From Trichosphaerium sp. ATCC 40318 (Eukaryota; Discosea; Flabellinia; Trichosidae), in contig JALMLS010000451.1 in assembly GCA_038496445.1 (NCBI GenBank), positions 1 to 64,000 on the forward strand: a DNA stretch of 64,000 bases. Reading direction: 5' to 3'. The notes under the pieces were generated by a model. It did not search any database and was not told the origin of the DNA. It saw only the letters and a program-made list of their open reading frames with translations. Below are positions 50,426 to 62,042 of this stretch, one piece after another (position 1 is the first letter of the stretch; every line of letters starts with the position of its first letter). A program made the position numbers and the translations under genes.

Positions 50426-52500
50426 TTACCGTTTTACCCCTTCAGGCCCTGATGAAACGCTATCATTTACTATTGTGGACGTCACACCACTGACCATTGC
50501 ATTACTCCCAACTGTGGATACATCGGTAACAATACCACCCTTAGCAGGCGGAGCATCTGTCATGACTACATCTTCTTTTAGCTCTACTGAAGCCTCTGTT
50601 ACATTGGAGGTGCTTCCCTCATCACTTGGCTGTGTTGATGAAGCGGTTGCGACAGGCGTCGTTGCAGCGTTTGATATAGGTGCAACATCGCCCTCTATTT
50701 TAACAGCGATTTCTGATTTGATTGGCTCAGTTGTGTGTCCGTTGGTAGATGGAGCAGAGTTTGGCGTCGTTTTGCTATTAGGATCTTCATTTGCAAACGG
50801 AATCAAGTCTTTCAAAAAATCGGTATTAAAGCCCTCCAGAGACAACGATTCCAATTCGCTAACTGTGACACCAAGAGCTGTTGTGTAAGTACTTTGTTGT
50901 TTGTCTTTAAAAGGCATCTCCATGTAAGTCTCAGGTACATCAGAACCAGACAAATCCTTCGCGTTAGGGTTGTCGAGGTACTCTAAAAATTCCTTCACCT
51001 TATCCTGTGCACCACATGGCATCGCTTTTACAAAATTTTTAAGAGAAGACGCATAAGTATCCTCTGTAACAGCAATTCTTGATATCACTTCGCGATTTCC
51101 AGATAGCCCAGCAATAGATTTGCGAAACATACCCACATTTGACACTTGCCCCACGACCTTGCTGTATTTATTAAAAGGCGCAGTGCCAGTTCCATACTTG
51201 ATTTAAATTAGATACAGTTGTATAAGAGAAACGATTGTAGAAGAAAAAAAAGATTATTGCGGAAAATGTCACTTTGAATGTTTTACGTACAGCGTAGGGA
51301 GTCTTTCCGTATCCTTGTCGTACACCATGTAATGGTTGAAGGTGCGATGGTTGTGCTAAATGTTTTGTGAGCCAAGGACTTATACCGCGAGAACGTACTC
51401 TTTGGCGGGAAAATTAACGCAGTGGCAACATACTTCTTCTTTGGAGAAGCACGTAGAATTGGTTGTCTCAAACGATGGCGCACTGCTGAATTTCTAGCGC
51501 GAGGAGGTAAGCAACGAAGAAGAAATAATAATAAAAGAGAAAAGAAAAAAAAAAGATAAAGAAAACACCGTACTGCAGCCGTGCTGTCTTCACAAGACTT
51601 GCCGTCTTCTTTGGTACGCGAACGCCAATTTTTCTTTTAACTGGAGGCTGTAATTGCACAGGGTCAATTTTGGTGACATACTTCTGAATGGTAGCCTTCC
51701 CTGAATATTGTTACACGCCAAGAATGTCCCAACAAATTACGCTACCTTTAGGCAACAACCGCTTAGCCTCTTGATGCCATATTGTAGATCTGGGGTGGAA
51801 AGTCATACAATTTGTCATTACAAGCTGAAAATCGCTCTACAATGTGGTGTAAGCGCCTCAACGCGTAAATTAACGCTTTAAAAAACGTTCAGTACCTCAA
51901 ATTCACTGAGATACTTGTATTGTTTTTTGTCGATTTTTTGTTTCATCCATTGGAAGCACATAGGCTTTTTAATCTTCTTGGAGTAGCCAGTGACAATTTT
52001 GTCTGTAACAGGAGGCCAGAAAAATTGATTTTTGTCTTGCCTGCAGTTGTTTTATTAACGTTGTAATGAATAGGCGCTAACCCACGTAATAGTAAATTAA
52101 TAATTTATGAAAACGATAATTTTGTACAATTTTTGTTTGTACGCCTGCGAAGTGCAACTACGTAGGCGTGGGACCTAAAATAAGCCCATAATTTTGGGAC
52201 GTACCTCCTAAGCTCACCAAGTGCTTTGGTAAGTACCTTGGGTAGCGGTACAATGTATTTCGGACGCAATTGACCTGAAAGAATCTTCTCTATTTTGTCC
52301 TTTCTGGCTGCTTCCTCTTCTTCCTGTTTTCTTTTTATGCGTGCCAACTCCTTCTGCACAACAGTTTGAGGTAAGCGAATGAACAAACGTTCGCGCTTCT
52401 CGATCTTCCATTTTTCTGTTGAGCCCTTGCTTGGCTTTTTTATAACAATCCGAAGGGACAAGGGTTTGTTTTTTAATTTTTGAACCGAGTTCTCGGCCAT
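50426..52500 (-). CDS. Bromodomain protein (BRD7/BRD9-like)
   Basis: The start is ATG 52500, MAENSVQKLKNKPLSLRIVI, and the stop is TAA 50426. The N-terminus has a basic coiled-coil stretch (ARIKRKQEEEEAARKDKIEK). The bromodomain follows across exons at about 51720-52060: FWPPVTDKIVTGYSKKIKKP, MCFQWMKQKIDKKQYKYLSE, then LVMTNCMTFHPRSTIWHQEA. It matches the BRD7/BRD9 order (VTD..APGYS..IK.PMDF..MK..I), a family found in SWI/SNF-type remodellers that reads acetylated histones. Where family members have Asn in the MxNAxxYN motif, this reads H (MTNCMTFH). Downstream are QPLHGVRQGYGKTPYA and a Ser/Thr/Pro-rich tail (ATTPVATASSTQPSDEG). One exon near 51290-51420 can be read in two frames, so its boundary is uncertain. 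Confidence 0.72.
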
Positions 52501-53497
52501 TCCAGCACAAAACTGACCACAAGGTGCAAAAGAAAAAAGGTAATAAAAAACTCAAATTTTTCTACTCTGAATTTGTACTAGCTTTAAATATGTACTCCTT
52601 TCAATGGAGTCTTACAATTACAATTTCGATTGAAAGCTGTTTTGGCGCGTTAAATTCGACAGTTGCTCAGTACATGGTAAAAACCGGTTTTTCAGCGCGG
52701 AAACCGATTAATTAAGTAAATAAAATAACATAGTAGCAAACTTTTTCAGTAAACCACAACATAGGACGGTCAACTGTTTTCTCGTTTCAACAAACAACTT
52801 TGTTTGCAGTCACGTGACCTTTGCAGAAACATCCTTGCGTTAAAATGGCGCTTGAGAATTCTTATGCGCGTTGTTTATGAGCTAGCTGGGTCGTGAACGC
52901 TCAAAAAATTGTACTGTGTTCAGCGTAATTGCACTGGCAACTGTGCAACCTAGTTAAATACTTGGTCGTAGACTACACGACCTTGACTATCACACTGCCT
53001 CCATAGCTGGCATTTAAAGCACTTCGTGCAATGCCAGTACACTATCCTAAAGTATTGTTCTAAGTTGATTGAGCGAGGTGAGCTATTAAGCCTTTGAAAA
53101 AAGAAAGCTCGCTTAGCTTGAGAGAAAAAACGTTTGAATGCGCATCAGTAGCCAACGTATGGCGAAGCGAAAAGCTACAACTAGTTTGAAGCAAATAAAA
53201 ACTAAACGGTGCAAAAACGCGGTTACTGTACAACTTAGTACGAAAAGTTCCAAACTAATCCACTTAGCTTTCAAGCGATCAAATAGCTTGGCTTCGTTTA
53301 CGTAATAGCGGTCTTTTACAGAAATTTTCAAATTGGCGAGAATGCTCTAAGAAACTGTTCGGACTACAGGTACCTACGCGTGACATGTCGACAAAATCCT
53401 CTTTTCTCATTGTTGTTTTAACGCCTGCTTTAAAAAGGGTCAAAACATAAATGCGTGGCACATTGCTTGTTTCGTTCGCTGTGCTAATACGCTATCG
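52501..53497. other. Divergent spacer with no gene recognised
   Basis: About 1 kb between the bromodomain gene (-) and the AlkZ-like gene (+). Minus-strand frames of 60-72 codons at 53113-53461 show no motif. It should contain both promoters. Confidence 0.5.
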
Positions 53498-54739
53498 ATG
53501 TCTGAGTATTCTGACGAGTTACTAATCAATAAGTCATTGGTAAGTTGTTTATTGTTTGCAACCTCTAATTTGCGTATGTTGCAGGTGAGACTGTGGGGTC
53601 AAAGATATACCTTACATGTTTATGTGCGATAATTTGAGAAGTGATCTTGTGCTTACTTTAAAAGGACATTGACGATTGGTGTTTACATGCAAGTGCTTTT
53701 TCTTCGCTGGCTAATCCCTTTCAGAGAACTAAAGCCGCTCAATCATGGTATGACAGCACCTTCTACTCTTCTAATTTTCTACAGGGTCATCTCAGAAGAA
53801 GAATATAACGGCTGTATTTCTGTACTTATAGACAAGCTTGATCAGTGTGACAACATTTCAAAAGGAGCTGCTAAGGATAAAGACTTTAGTCCCAATCAAG
53901 AAAACATAGTTTCTTATTGGGGTAATTATCTCGTTGTGTTAAATACTAATGTTATGTAGCAACCCTTATTATGGAACTAGTTATGAGTGGTAACGCTTGC
54001 TATTCTGGAACTAAAAAAGGCAAGCATCTCGCTGCTGGTGGGTTAACCTAGAACTAGGATCTTTTTTCACTGGCAGAGACAAGTGGAAGCCATCACTCAC
54101 CTGGGAACCTATGGGTCATGACGAAGCAAATTGTGAAATAATGAAAAGGTACTTTAGCACCTATGGTCCAGCAACTGTCCGTGATTTTGCGTACTGGAGG
54201 GGAACTACGCTCACAAACGCAAGACATTGGTTTCCAATGATTAAGGACGGACTACAAGAAGTGAGGTTTTGAGTTTGATTTGTTATTCAAACTGATTGTA
54301 GGTGGTTGCTGAAGGTGAAGCCCTGTATGTAACTCTTGGGTCAGTGCCTGATATGAAGTCTATCCCACCGAAGGAAGAATGGCCAGTATTAGTGTTAGGA
54401 TCCTATGACGTAACACTGCTGGCGCACAAAAACAAAGAGTGGATTATTGACAAGAAGTACAAACAGAGAATCTGGTTAGTTGTGAGCCTAGTACAAGTCA
54501 ATTAAACTTGACTTTGTTATAGGGGTGGTAGTGCCACAGTTTATTCTGCTATTTTGGTCCATGGTAGAATAGCGGCTACGTGGGGAGTGCACCACATGAC
54601 CAAAAAAAAAGTTGAAGTTCGAGTTTGGCCGTTTGAAAAGTTAGATGAAGGTGCTACCGCAGACATAACAAAGCAAATTGAGATATTCGGCAGTGAACTG
54701 TATTGTAGAGAAGAAACGACAATAGATTTTGTTAATTAG
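53498..54739 (+). CDS. Winged-helix DNA-binding protein of the AlkZ/YcaQ type (HTH_42)
   Basis: The start is ATG 53498 (MSEYSDELLINKSL). Exons then give VRLWGQRYTLH, DIDDWCLHASAFSSLANPFQ, ENIVSYW, ATLIMELVMSG, KWKPSLTWEPMG, IMKRYFSTYGPATVRDFAYW, RHWFPMIKDGLQE, WPVLVLGSYDVTLLAHKNK and YSAILVHGRIAATWGVHHM, ending TIDFVN at TAG 54737-54739. RYxxxYGPAT..DFAYW followed by a glycine-rich D-x-x-LLxHKxK and a GRIxxTW segment is the pattern of the bacterial DNA-glycosylase-like family that repairs crosslinks or alkylated bases. The catalytic QxQ (or QxD) motif of AlkZ would lie near the LWGQRYTLH region (GQR); a QxQ is not seen. Activity is therefore uncertain. Five introns of 40-70 nt are read. Confidence 0.65.
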
Positions 54740-54880
54740 GAGTTTCGAGGCGGTTATGCTATATTTTGTTACACTTTGTACAATCTTATTTTTTAAATGT
54801 TTGGTATTATGTTAAACAATACCAAACCACGACAATAATTTTTTTTGCTGTTTTTGTTTTCTTATCCTTTTTTTTCTTTT

Positions 54881-57388
54881 TTACATTGGAGGATAATATT
54901 CAAAAGCTTGATGACTATTGGCGCCATTGTTGGTATCGTACGAAGGTTGAAAACGTATGGGATGGTTACCATACTGCATACTTGTGTGCCTCTTTCCTCG
55001 TGTATTTAACTGTGTCGTTATTGCTCCTTGTAAGGGCTTCCGTGCTACGACTGTATTACGAAATTGATCTGTGTTTGGTTGTGGTTGTTGTTGGTGTTGC
55101 TGCCTCACTGTAAAGTCTGTTGTGGTTTGCTTATTGTTCGCTTGGCTATTGTGATCTGATGTGGGATAAGCGTTGCCTGAATACAGCACATGGCGTGTGC
55201 CAATATCAGCAAAACTATATAACTGTTGTTGTGATGGTTCTATTTTTATATTGGCACCAGCTGCCTGAGGTGTGCGGGCAGATCGAATAAGATGAACGAG
55301 GTCTGATACAAGAGGATATGATTTGCTTAGTGTCTGTAAAATTGCACAATCCTAAAGGAAAGACTAGCATTAGTTACAAGTCTTCTCGATGTTTGTACAG
55401 ACTTACCTTCTCGCATTTAGGGACGTCACCTAACTCAGAGTGTATCAACGCCAGAGTATGCATGACAGTAACAGCCCACGCATTATTACGTTGGTCTTCT
55501 GGTAACTTACAAAAGCCAGCCAATACAGAATCTGCAAGACCTCGCCCCTCTTCTGTTCGGCGCAGGTTAATTAAAACACGTGCTTTTAATGCATTTGCCA
55601 GGTGAAGGCCTGTATATTTCCATGTCGGACAATTCTGTAGCTGTTGTAAAATACCAATACACGGGTCAACGATTTCCAAAAGCTTGTTTAGTTCTGTAGG
55701 GTCCGTCTGTTAAAAAAGGTGAGGATTTGGAACGGGACTATAAAAATTTCCTTTCAAAAAATCCAAATTGATGTGGCGTACCGTTACTGACCCTTCATTT
55801 TGACGCTCACCCCATCTTCCTTTGGAGAATCTGTAAAAATTAATTTACGACGACATTGATCAACAAAATTGTTACGAACCTGCAGTTTGTTGTTTTGTAT
55901 GTAATGAAAGAAAATTGGGCCCAAAGGTATTGCAAGTTGATTGTCGTGTCATCAGTCATGCCGCGCTGAAAAAAATTTTCTTCGAGCCATGAGGATAAGC
56001 CCAAAAACGTGTCCAAAGCTTCTTGCCTTGGTCATTGAAAGTTAGCTCTAGATTTCTTGGGCGGGTCGTTGACGCGTACCGTGAATCGGCCATTTCTGCC
56101 AAGGATAGCGTACATATACGGTATATATCACCAATCTACAGCAGTGTAAGGACGAGTTGGAGAGTTCGATGTTTTTGATAAAATAAAATTAGGAGGTTTT
56201 TAAATACTTACAGCTCTGAACCGAGCAGTGCTCGGTGGCATCTGTTTAAGCAAATTCTTACACATATTAACAGCCATCGAGTTGTAATAAACTGCCTTTG
56301 AGTAGTCGCCTACACTCATATGATCAGAGGCAAGTAACGCCAATCCGCCTGAAGTTAATATGTTAATCATCACCATTTACAAATGACATTTGACATACAT
56401 GCTACGTCTGGATGGTTAAGGTCAAAAAAGTCACACAGAACGAGACGACATTTCTGAGCGAAGTCTCTAGCATGTTCAGTGCAACCAGATCTACGCGCAC
56501 CACCAGATAAAACGCCGCACAACTTGAGAGTCAGAGGGGAGGGAACTATACTTTATAAGTTTATGTTTGGCTAAAAAAACTGGTACCTTCAGAATATAAC
56601 ACTTGCTTGATCCTCGCCGTATCCGTAAATTCGGCAAGAGCGATATTAAATAAAGGGTTCACATCACGTATAAAATATTGCACATAAGTTGTCAACACTT
56701 CCGGAGGCGCTAGGGGTTCTGCAATCGTCCAAAGAGAACTATTAACCTAAGCCACTGTGAATAAAAAGACTTGAACTTTTTTTTTTTTCATTACGGAGGA
56801 ACAACGTTTAAAATTTTCCATTTTTTCTGGCGAATTCTTGTTTTATCCTTTTAGGTAGAATGGCTTATTTAGTACCTTTTTGGTAGCCTTCATGGCTTCG
56901 TACAGATCCTTCCAATGTTCAGATGCACTACTGTACTGTTTCACCTCACCAACGAGCGACTTTACTTGATGTTCTAATCGGGCAGTCTTTCCTACAAATA
57001 CCATTAGATGCCAATCGTAAAGCGCAAGTATTTTTCGAATTGTAACGGTTGGTATTTTTATCGTGAAAACCAAAATACGACAAATACGCAAGGACTCCGG
57101 ACGAAGCGCACTAGTGCCTGGGGTACATAAAGGGAAAAAAAAAAATAAAAAACGTAAAATGACGCTGCGGCGTTCTCTCGCTATTAACTTACCCGCAACA
57201 GGTCCTCTCTTTCGCTTCTTTCTGTTCCAATCACAGCTGAGAGCTTTTGCAACGCAACGGCCACAAACAGGCTTCCTTCCGTCACATTTGAGGTGCTTTT
57301 CTCGACATGCCGTACAAGCGTGACTGACAGTCGTAGTACGCTTACGAGTACGAGAGTGCTTCGTTTCGTCGTCTTTCAGCTGGCTCAT
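54881..57388 (-). CDS. Zn(II)2Cys6 fungal-type transcription factor
   Basis: The start is ATG 57388. Residues 21-60 contain HACTACREKHLKCDGRK then PVCGRCVAKALSCDW, the six-cysteine binuclear zinc cluster (C-x2-C-x6-C-x6-C-x2-C-x6-C) that binds CGG half-sites. A basic RKKRKRG linker and a coiled-coil stretch (ARLEHQVKSLVGEVKQYSSA) follow, typical of the dimerisation element. The middle exons form a long helical region consistent with a fungal middle homology domain (for example GLHLANALKARVLINLRRTE and RNNAWAVTVMHTLALIHSEL). The C-terminus is Gln/Asn/Pro-rich (QQHQQQPQPNTDQF) and ends EYYPPM at TAA 54881, a likely activation domain. Target genes cannot be inferred. The gene is convergent with the AlkZ-like gene, 140 bp away. 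Confidence 0.82.
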
Positions 57389-57579
57389 TGTTTATAATTC
57401 GTAAAAAGCGTAACTTTGAAACGAGGAATCTTCAAAAAACCGCCAAATAGCCTATATTGGTACTCTATATGCTAATGCGAGGGAAGTAGCTTTTGTTGCG
57501 TAATTACGTTATGTGTTAGCTTCCTTAGAAAAAATACACAGATTCGAACTTAATTACAGCTCGTGAAAACTAAGCTACC

Positions 57580-57942
57580 ATGAAATTGCATTGTCAATTT
57601 ATGCTCCTATCTTATTACGGGCGTGTAGTGTTCCCATACTCTAATTCGGTTCGGCGTTTTAAAGGTACGAGTTTTCCAACAATAGTTTGTCTGAGTTCAA
57701 CGTATCACACTACAATAATGGAAACTGTTTCTCGACATAGTTTTAGAGTGTGTAACTTTGATGTTCTAAAGCACGTGTCATTGAATGGCCAGTTTTATCT
57801 ATTTTGTATTCTTCGCTCTTTACAGAAAAAGAAAAACTTGACACATTGTGTCACTACGTCTGCAACCACTGCTAAACATCCCCACAAGTTTCTCCGCCGT
57901 AGAGTTTGTGTACCAATGGTGCCGGAAACCATAAAAATATAA
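57580..57942 (+). CDS. Hypothetical 120-residue ORF
   Basis: A single open frame from ATG 57580 to TAA, MKLHCQFMLLSYYGRVVFPY..., ending VCVPMVPETIKI. No domain or homologue is recognised. The N-terminus is mildly hydrophobic, the rest rich in Ser, Thr, His and Arg. It lies between two divergently oriented genes, where regulatory sequence would also be expected. It may be chance. Confidence 0.25.
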   Translation: MKLHCQFMLLSYYGRVVFPYSNSVRRFKGTSFPTIVCLSSTYHTTIMETVSRHSFRVCNFDVLKHVSLNGQFYLFCILRSLQKKKNLTHCVTTSATTAKHPHKFLRRRVCVPMVPETIKI

Positions 57943-58185
57943 TTTACTAAGTTGCTCTTGTTGTTCCTTGTTTTGGCTTAAGTGATATCGTTGCACCTTT
58001 GGAGCTACTAATACAAGCCACTGGTGGCGTCAAAACAAGAGTTACGCAGGGCTAGGCAAAAACCGCAACCGTACGTAGTTACTTTCCGCTTCCTTTTTTT
58101 ATTTGTCGTTTTGTCAATTGCACGCGCAGTTGTGTGCTACTTGCGTTGCAGACATTTTATTTTGTTGTACTAACTTGTTTGGTAG

Positions 58186-59776
58186 ATGGGATGCGAACAC
58201 AGCCACGAAACTAAGACAAACAAGCAAATAAACAAGCAAATCACAAAAGACAAGCGCAGCTTTCGTGAAGAAGTAAAATTGCTTTTACTGGGTACGCGAG
58301 CCTACCTGCAGCTCAATATTTTGGCTGTGCAGTTGTCGTATTGGCCCAATTGCGCAACCATTGTCTTTTATGAATGAATACAAATTAATTACGCCTTTTT
58401 ACTTATCAAACTTGTTCCTTACGATTTATTTAAGGTCCTGGAGAATCTGGCAAAAGTGCGAAAAGCTTTAGCCCTTTTGTAGTTATTTTATTTCAAAAAA
58501 AATTAATGGTTTATGTCAGGTACAATATTTAAACAAATGAAGATTATTCAAGACAATGGTGGTTACGACGAGGAAGAAAGGAAAACATTTAATTTTATTG
58601 TATTTGCCAATATCATGGGCCAAATGAAAGTGCTTGTAAAAGCAGCAGAGAAGCTTAATATTCCTCTAGATGAAGCTAATCAAGTACTGTTTTTTTTATG
58701 CGTTTGAACGAAGTGTTTCCATTTTTGACATTTAATGTTTTACACAGCTTGTTGCACGCCGATTTTTTGACTTGCCTAATGGTGGACACGCGTGGACAGA
58801 AGAGATTGGAGGTATGGTAAAAGCTTTATGGGCAGATTCCGGTATACGACAGACGTATGCTATGAGAGATACTTATTATCAATTAAACGACTCAGCGAGT
58901 TAGTACGTAGACCTTCGATGTGGTTATTACCTATTTACTCTCAAAAGCTTTTTTCAACACATAGAACGTATTTCGAAGCCCGGATACATACCAAGCGAAC
59001 AGGATGTACTACGTGCTCGAGTGCGTACTACTGGTATTCAAGAAGCAGAGTTCCAGCTTGGAACATTTAAATTTCGATTGGTAGATGTCGGAGGGCAACG
59101 ATGTGAGCGTAGAAAGGTATTATATTAATTTCTTGTCTTTTGATTTTTTTTTAATTTCTTTAGTGGATACATTGCTTTGAAGGCGAAGATGTTATTACAT
59201 CTGTTATATTTTGTGTAGCCATGTCAGCGTACGATCAAACGTTACGAGAGGAGAACTCTCAAAATAGAATGAAGGAATCCTTGCTCCTTTTTGATGAAGT
59301 GTGTAATAGTACATGGTTCAAGTGCGTTGAAGAAAATTTTTGATTAGATTTGTAAAAAGGAAACCTCAACCAACTTATCTTATCACGTAGGGGCACGCCA
59401 TTCATTCTTTTCTTGAACAAAGTAGATTTGTTTAAAGAGAAAATCGAAAGTGTTGATTTAACAACTTGCTTTCCTAACTACACAGGTACTACTACTCAAT
59501 AAACCAATTAAATAACCAAAAAAAAAAACAGGAGGAAACGACTTTGACAATGCATCACAATTTATCAAGGCAGCATTTTTAGAGTTGAACCAAACTCACT
59601 CTATTTACACCCACTTCACATGTGCTATTAGCACACAAAATATTTTATTCGTGTTTCAGGTACTGTCACGACAACACGCAAAGAAGATAAGCCCACTAAT
59701 CATTTTTTTTAAGGTCGTAAAAGAAACAGTAATACAAAAGTTCTTGACCCAAACAGGTCTCCTTACAGGCATTTAA
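58186..59776 (+). CDS. Heterotrimeric G-protein alpha subunit
   Basis: Transduces receptor signals at the plasma membrane by GTP-dependent release from beta-gamma. The nine exons are 58186-58291, 58435-58455, 58520-58683, 58748-58902, 58948-59116, 59164-59321, 59391-59485, 59532-59659 and 59714-59776. MGCEHSHET carries the N-myristoylation glycine and palmitoylation cysteine. The P-loop [15 protein letters not shown] is split by two introns. Then come RVRTTGI (switch I Arg/Thr), DVGGQR followed by CERRK (switch II with catalytic Gln; the usual Ser is Cys), FLNKVDLF (NKxD) and FTCAIST with TQN. The C-terminus LLTGI lacks the cysteine that pertussis toxin modifies, as in some fungal alpha subunits. 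All parts needed for a working GTPase are present. Confidence 0.93.
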
Positions 59777-59969
59777 AAATGCACCCATACCCATATTGAA
59801 TGTATTATCAGTAAATAAAAACCCGTTTATTTTATTGATGACGTGCTGGACAAACAAAAAAGCCCGCAAAAGTTTGAACTGTTCAACAAATTATGTACTC
59901 ATTTGATACCTATGAGATCTATTAAGGCAAAGCCTGTTAAGAAAGTTCCAGAAATTTCCAAATACCATC

Positions 59970-60808
59970 ATGAGCCTGCTTGTTAGAACATTTTCGCGCA
60001 GTACTAGAGTATCTACTTCATGCACTCGTTCAACTCTTGCTGTTAAGAATTACTCAACGGCGTACGTTAAATTTTTAGCTTTAGTAATTGAGTGCTCTGC
60101 CTAGTAAAGAAATACCACTCATCATTGCAGCGTCGGGGGCTGATAGAGTCGGTATAACGGCCGAAGTAGCCAAACCGATCAAAGACCTCGCTGGTGAGTA
60201 ACCTACGCTAACACGCTCGCAACACTAGTAATCTTATTTAAAACTAGGTAACATTGAGGCTTCTAAGATGACAAGGCTTGGTGGAGACTATTCTATGCTT
60301 ATTTACGCAAAAGTGCCTGAATCTAACAAAGAACAGTTAGTAAAAACCCTAAACGAAATAGAAGGTCAGTTTATTTTAATTTAACGTACTGACACCCAAC
60401 AGGTTTGATCGTTAATGTGCATAAAACATCCCCTGAGCAAACCGATACCAGCTTTCGCTCGTGGAAAGATCTCAAGTTGGTTGGTACGCGCTGTGCGTTA
60501 CAGAATTCCGCACTAACAACATTCAGGTCAAGACGGCCCAGGTATTGTAGAAGCAGTTTCATCTTACTTTAAAGAAAAGGGTACCTTTCAACCATTCCTT
60601 CCCAAACGTCATCTCATTTTCTCTAGGTATTAACGTAGATGAGATGTCAACAGTTACAGAACCAGCACCTTTCGCGTCTGGAAGCAACCTATTCAAACTT
60701 AACGCTCGTATTGCGTTGCCAAAGTCAATCGATTCAAAACAACTGTCTCACGACATTTCAACGCTTGCAGAAACACTAGACGTTGACATGTGGCTTCCAA
60801 ACGAATAG
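59970..60808 (+). CDS. Mitochondrial ACT-domain protein (GcvR-like)
   Basis: The start is ATG 59970 (MSLLVRTFSRSTRVSTSCTR), an Arg/Ser/Thr-rich presequence. Two ACT domains follow: ASGADRVGITAEVAKPIKDL then GNIEASKMTRLGGDYSMLIY (residues about 40-110), and QDGPGIVEAVSSYFKEKGIN with FASGSNLFKLNARIALP (about 140-220). It ends DVDMWLPNE at TAG 60806-60808. The D-R-x-G-I-T and G-N-I-E-A-S-x-M-T-x-L-G-G motifs match the glycine-cleavage-system repressor family, ACT proteins that sense amino acids; the eukaryotic members are mitochondrial and poorly characterised. Exons join through short GT-AG introns, the first at 60059. The role in glycine or serine metabolism is inferred from family only. Confidence 0.8.
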
Positions 60809-62042
60809 AATAACATATCACTCTCATTAACACCGGTATGCAAGAAAAAAATAAATGCGCTTGTGCAATGTTCATTGGAACAACATGAGGCGAGAATTAA
60901 GTATTTAAATAGTGTTTATTATTTTGATTTGTCTCAAAGGGTCTGTATTTGTTTTTTCCTCCTCGAGTGCCATGTTAGGTATGTTTTCCTTTTATAAACT
61001 ATAGATTCAATCAGAACTGTGGAAGCGATGACGAAAAAAGTATTTGGGTTTTTTTCTTTGGATAAATCAGCTATGCTGTGATATCGATCACTAAATCAGA
61101 CCCACCAGCAATTTTTCATCACGAATAAAATAATAAAGTATGCAAGAGCACACTAGGAAACGTACCAGGCGTAATTGTTATCAAAAAATGACATTTCGTT
61201 GTGCCAGGGCCATTAAAATGCGGACTGGTTATCAAGTCGCTGTAATTACGTAAGTTTTCGAAAGTGAGAATTTAGTAATAAATTGTTGGGTACAAAGTTG
61301 TGCATTTGGAGGGTTACAAATGCTCCCTCCGTGGCACAGCACCACTTTGCTATTGCCCTCGTTGACATCCTTGGCTGGGTTAACCCGACCAACCAGGGGG
61401 TATATTGAGGGCTATTTGCAAGAGAAAAAAAAAAAGTGTCACAACGTACCTGATTAATGGGTGCCCACAATGCGAGCCGAGGCACGACAGGTCTACTTAG
61501 AAGTATCTTCCTTCGTAAGAGGCCTTCGTCGAATCATTCCAATGCGAGTACGACTTCAAAAGAAGCGTACATGCGTAGCGTTGTAACTTGGGTTATTACA
61601 TAGCTCTAAATAATTTGTCAAAGCAAGAAATAGGTGGGAAATGATATTATCGTTATTTTCTATTGTCCTCAGTAGAAACAGTATCCACATAAGAGTTTAA
61701 GACGAAAACCGCATCACTGGTGTTTTTTGGCATCATTTTGGACAAGGAAAAGACAAAGAAGGGACATAAAGGGTGGCAAAAGAACGTACCCTAAGGTGGT
61801 ATGCTTTTGGAGTGCGAAGTAAGCGATCATGTTAATGTGGTGAAGGTAACTTTATAATGATATTATGGCGCAGGAAAACTGTCAACAAAGTTCTTGGGAC
61901 TTTTTTTTTTGCTTCGGATGATACAATGTAACAGTCAATCTTGGATTGCAACTCAAACCAATTACTAAGAAATGATACATAGAGTTTATAGGAACGAGTA
62001 TTTACAGTTGCAGTCACGCATTTGGCACGACAATTTGACATT
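60809..62042. other. Spacer; possible small minus-strand gene near 61246-61520
   Basis: Two minus-strand segments look coding and are joined by a normal short intron (61398-61448): RKILLSRPVVPRLALWAPIN, then PSIYPLVGRVNPAKDVNEGN and SKVVLCHGG. The first part resembles a mitochondrial presequence. No start codon in frame and no family are recognised. The rest of the 1.2 kb shows nothing. Confidence 0.35.

Noticed and set aside
54032-54051. A 20-nt intron in the AlkZ-like gene
   Set aside because: An upstream donor near 53986 gives a normal 65-nt intron in the same phase, with a TTAAC branch site.
59830-59995. Open plus-strand stretch VYFIDDVLDKQKSP... ending HHEPAC
   Set aside because: Looks protein-like, but no start, acceptor in phase or homologue could be found in the 190 bp between the G-alpha and ACT genes.
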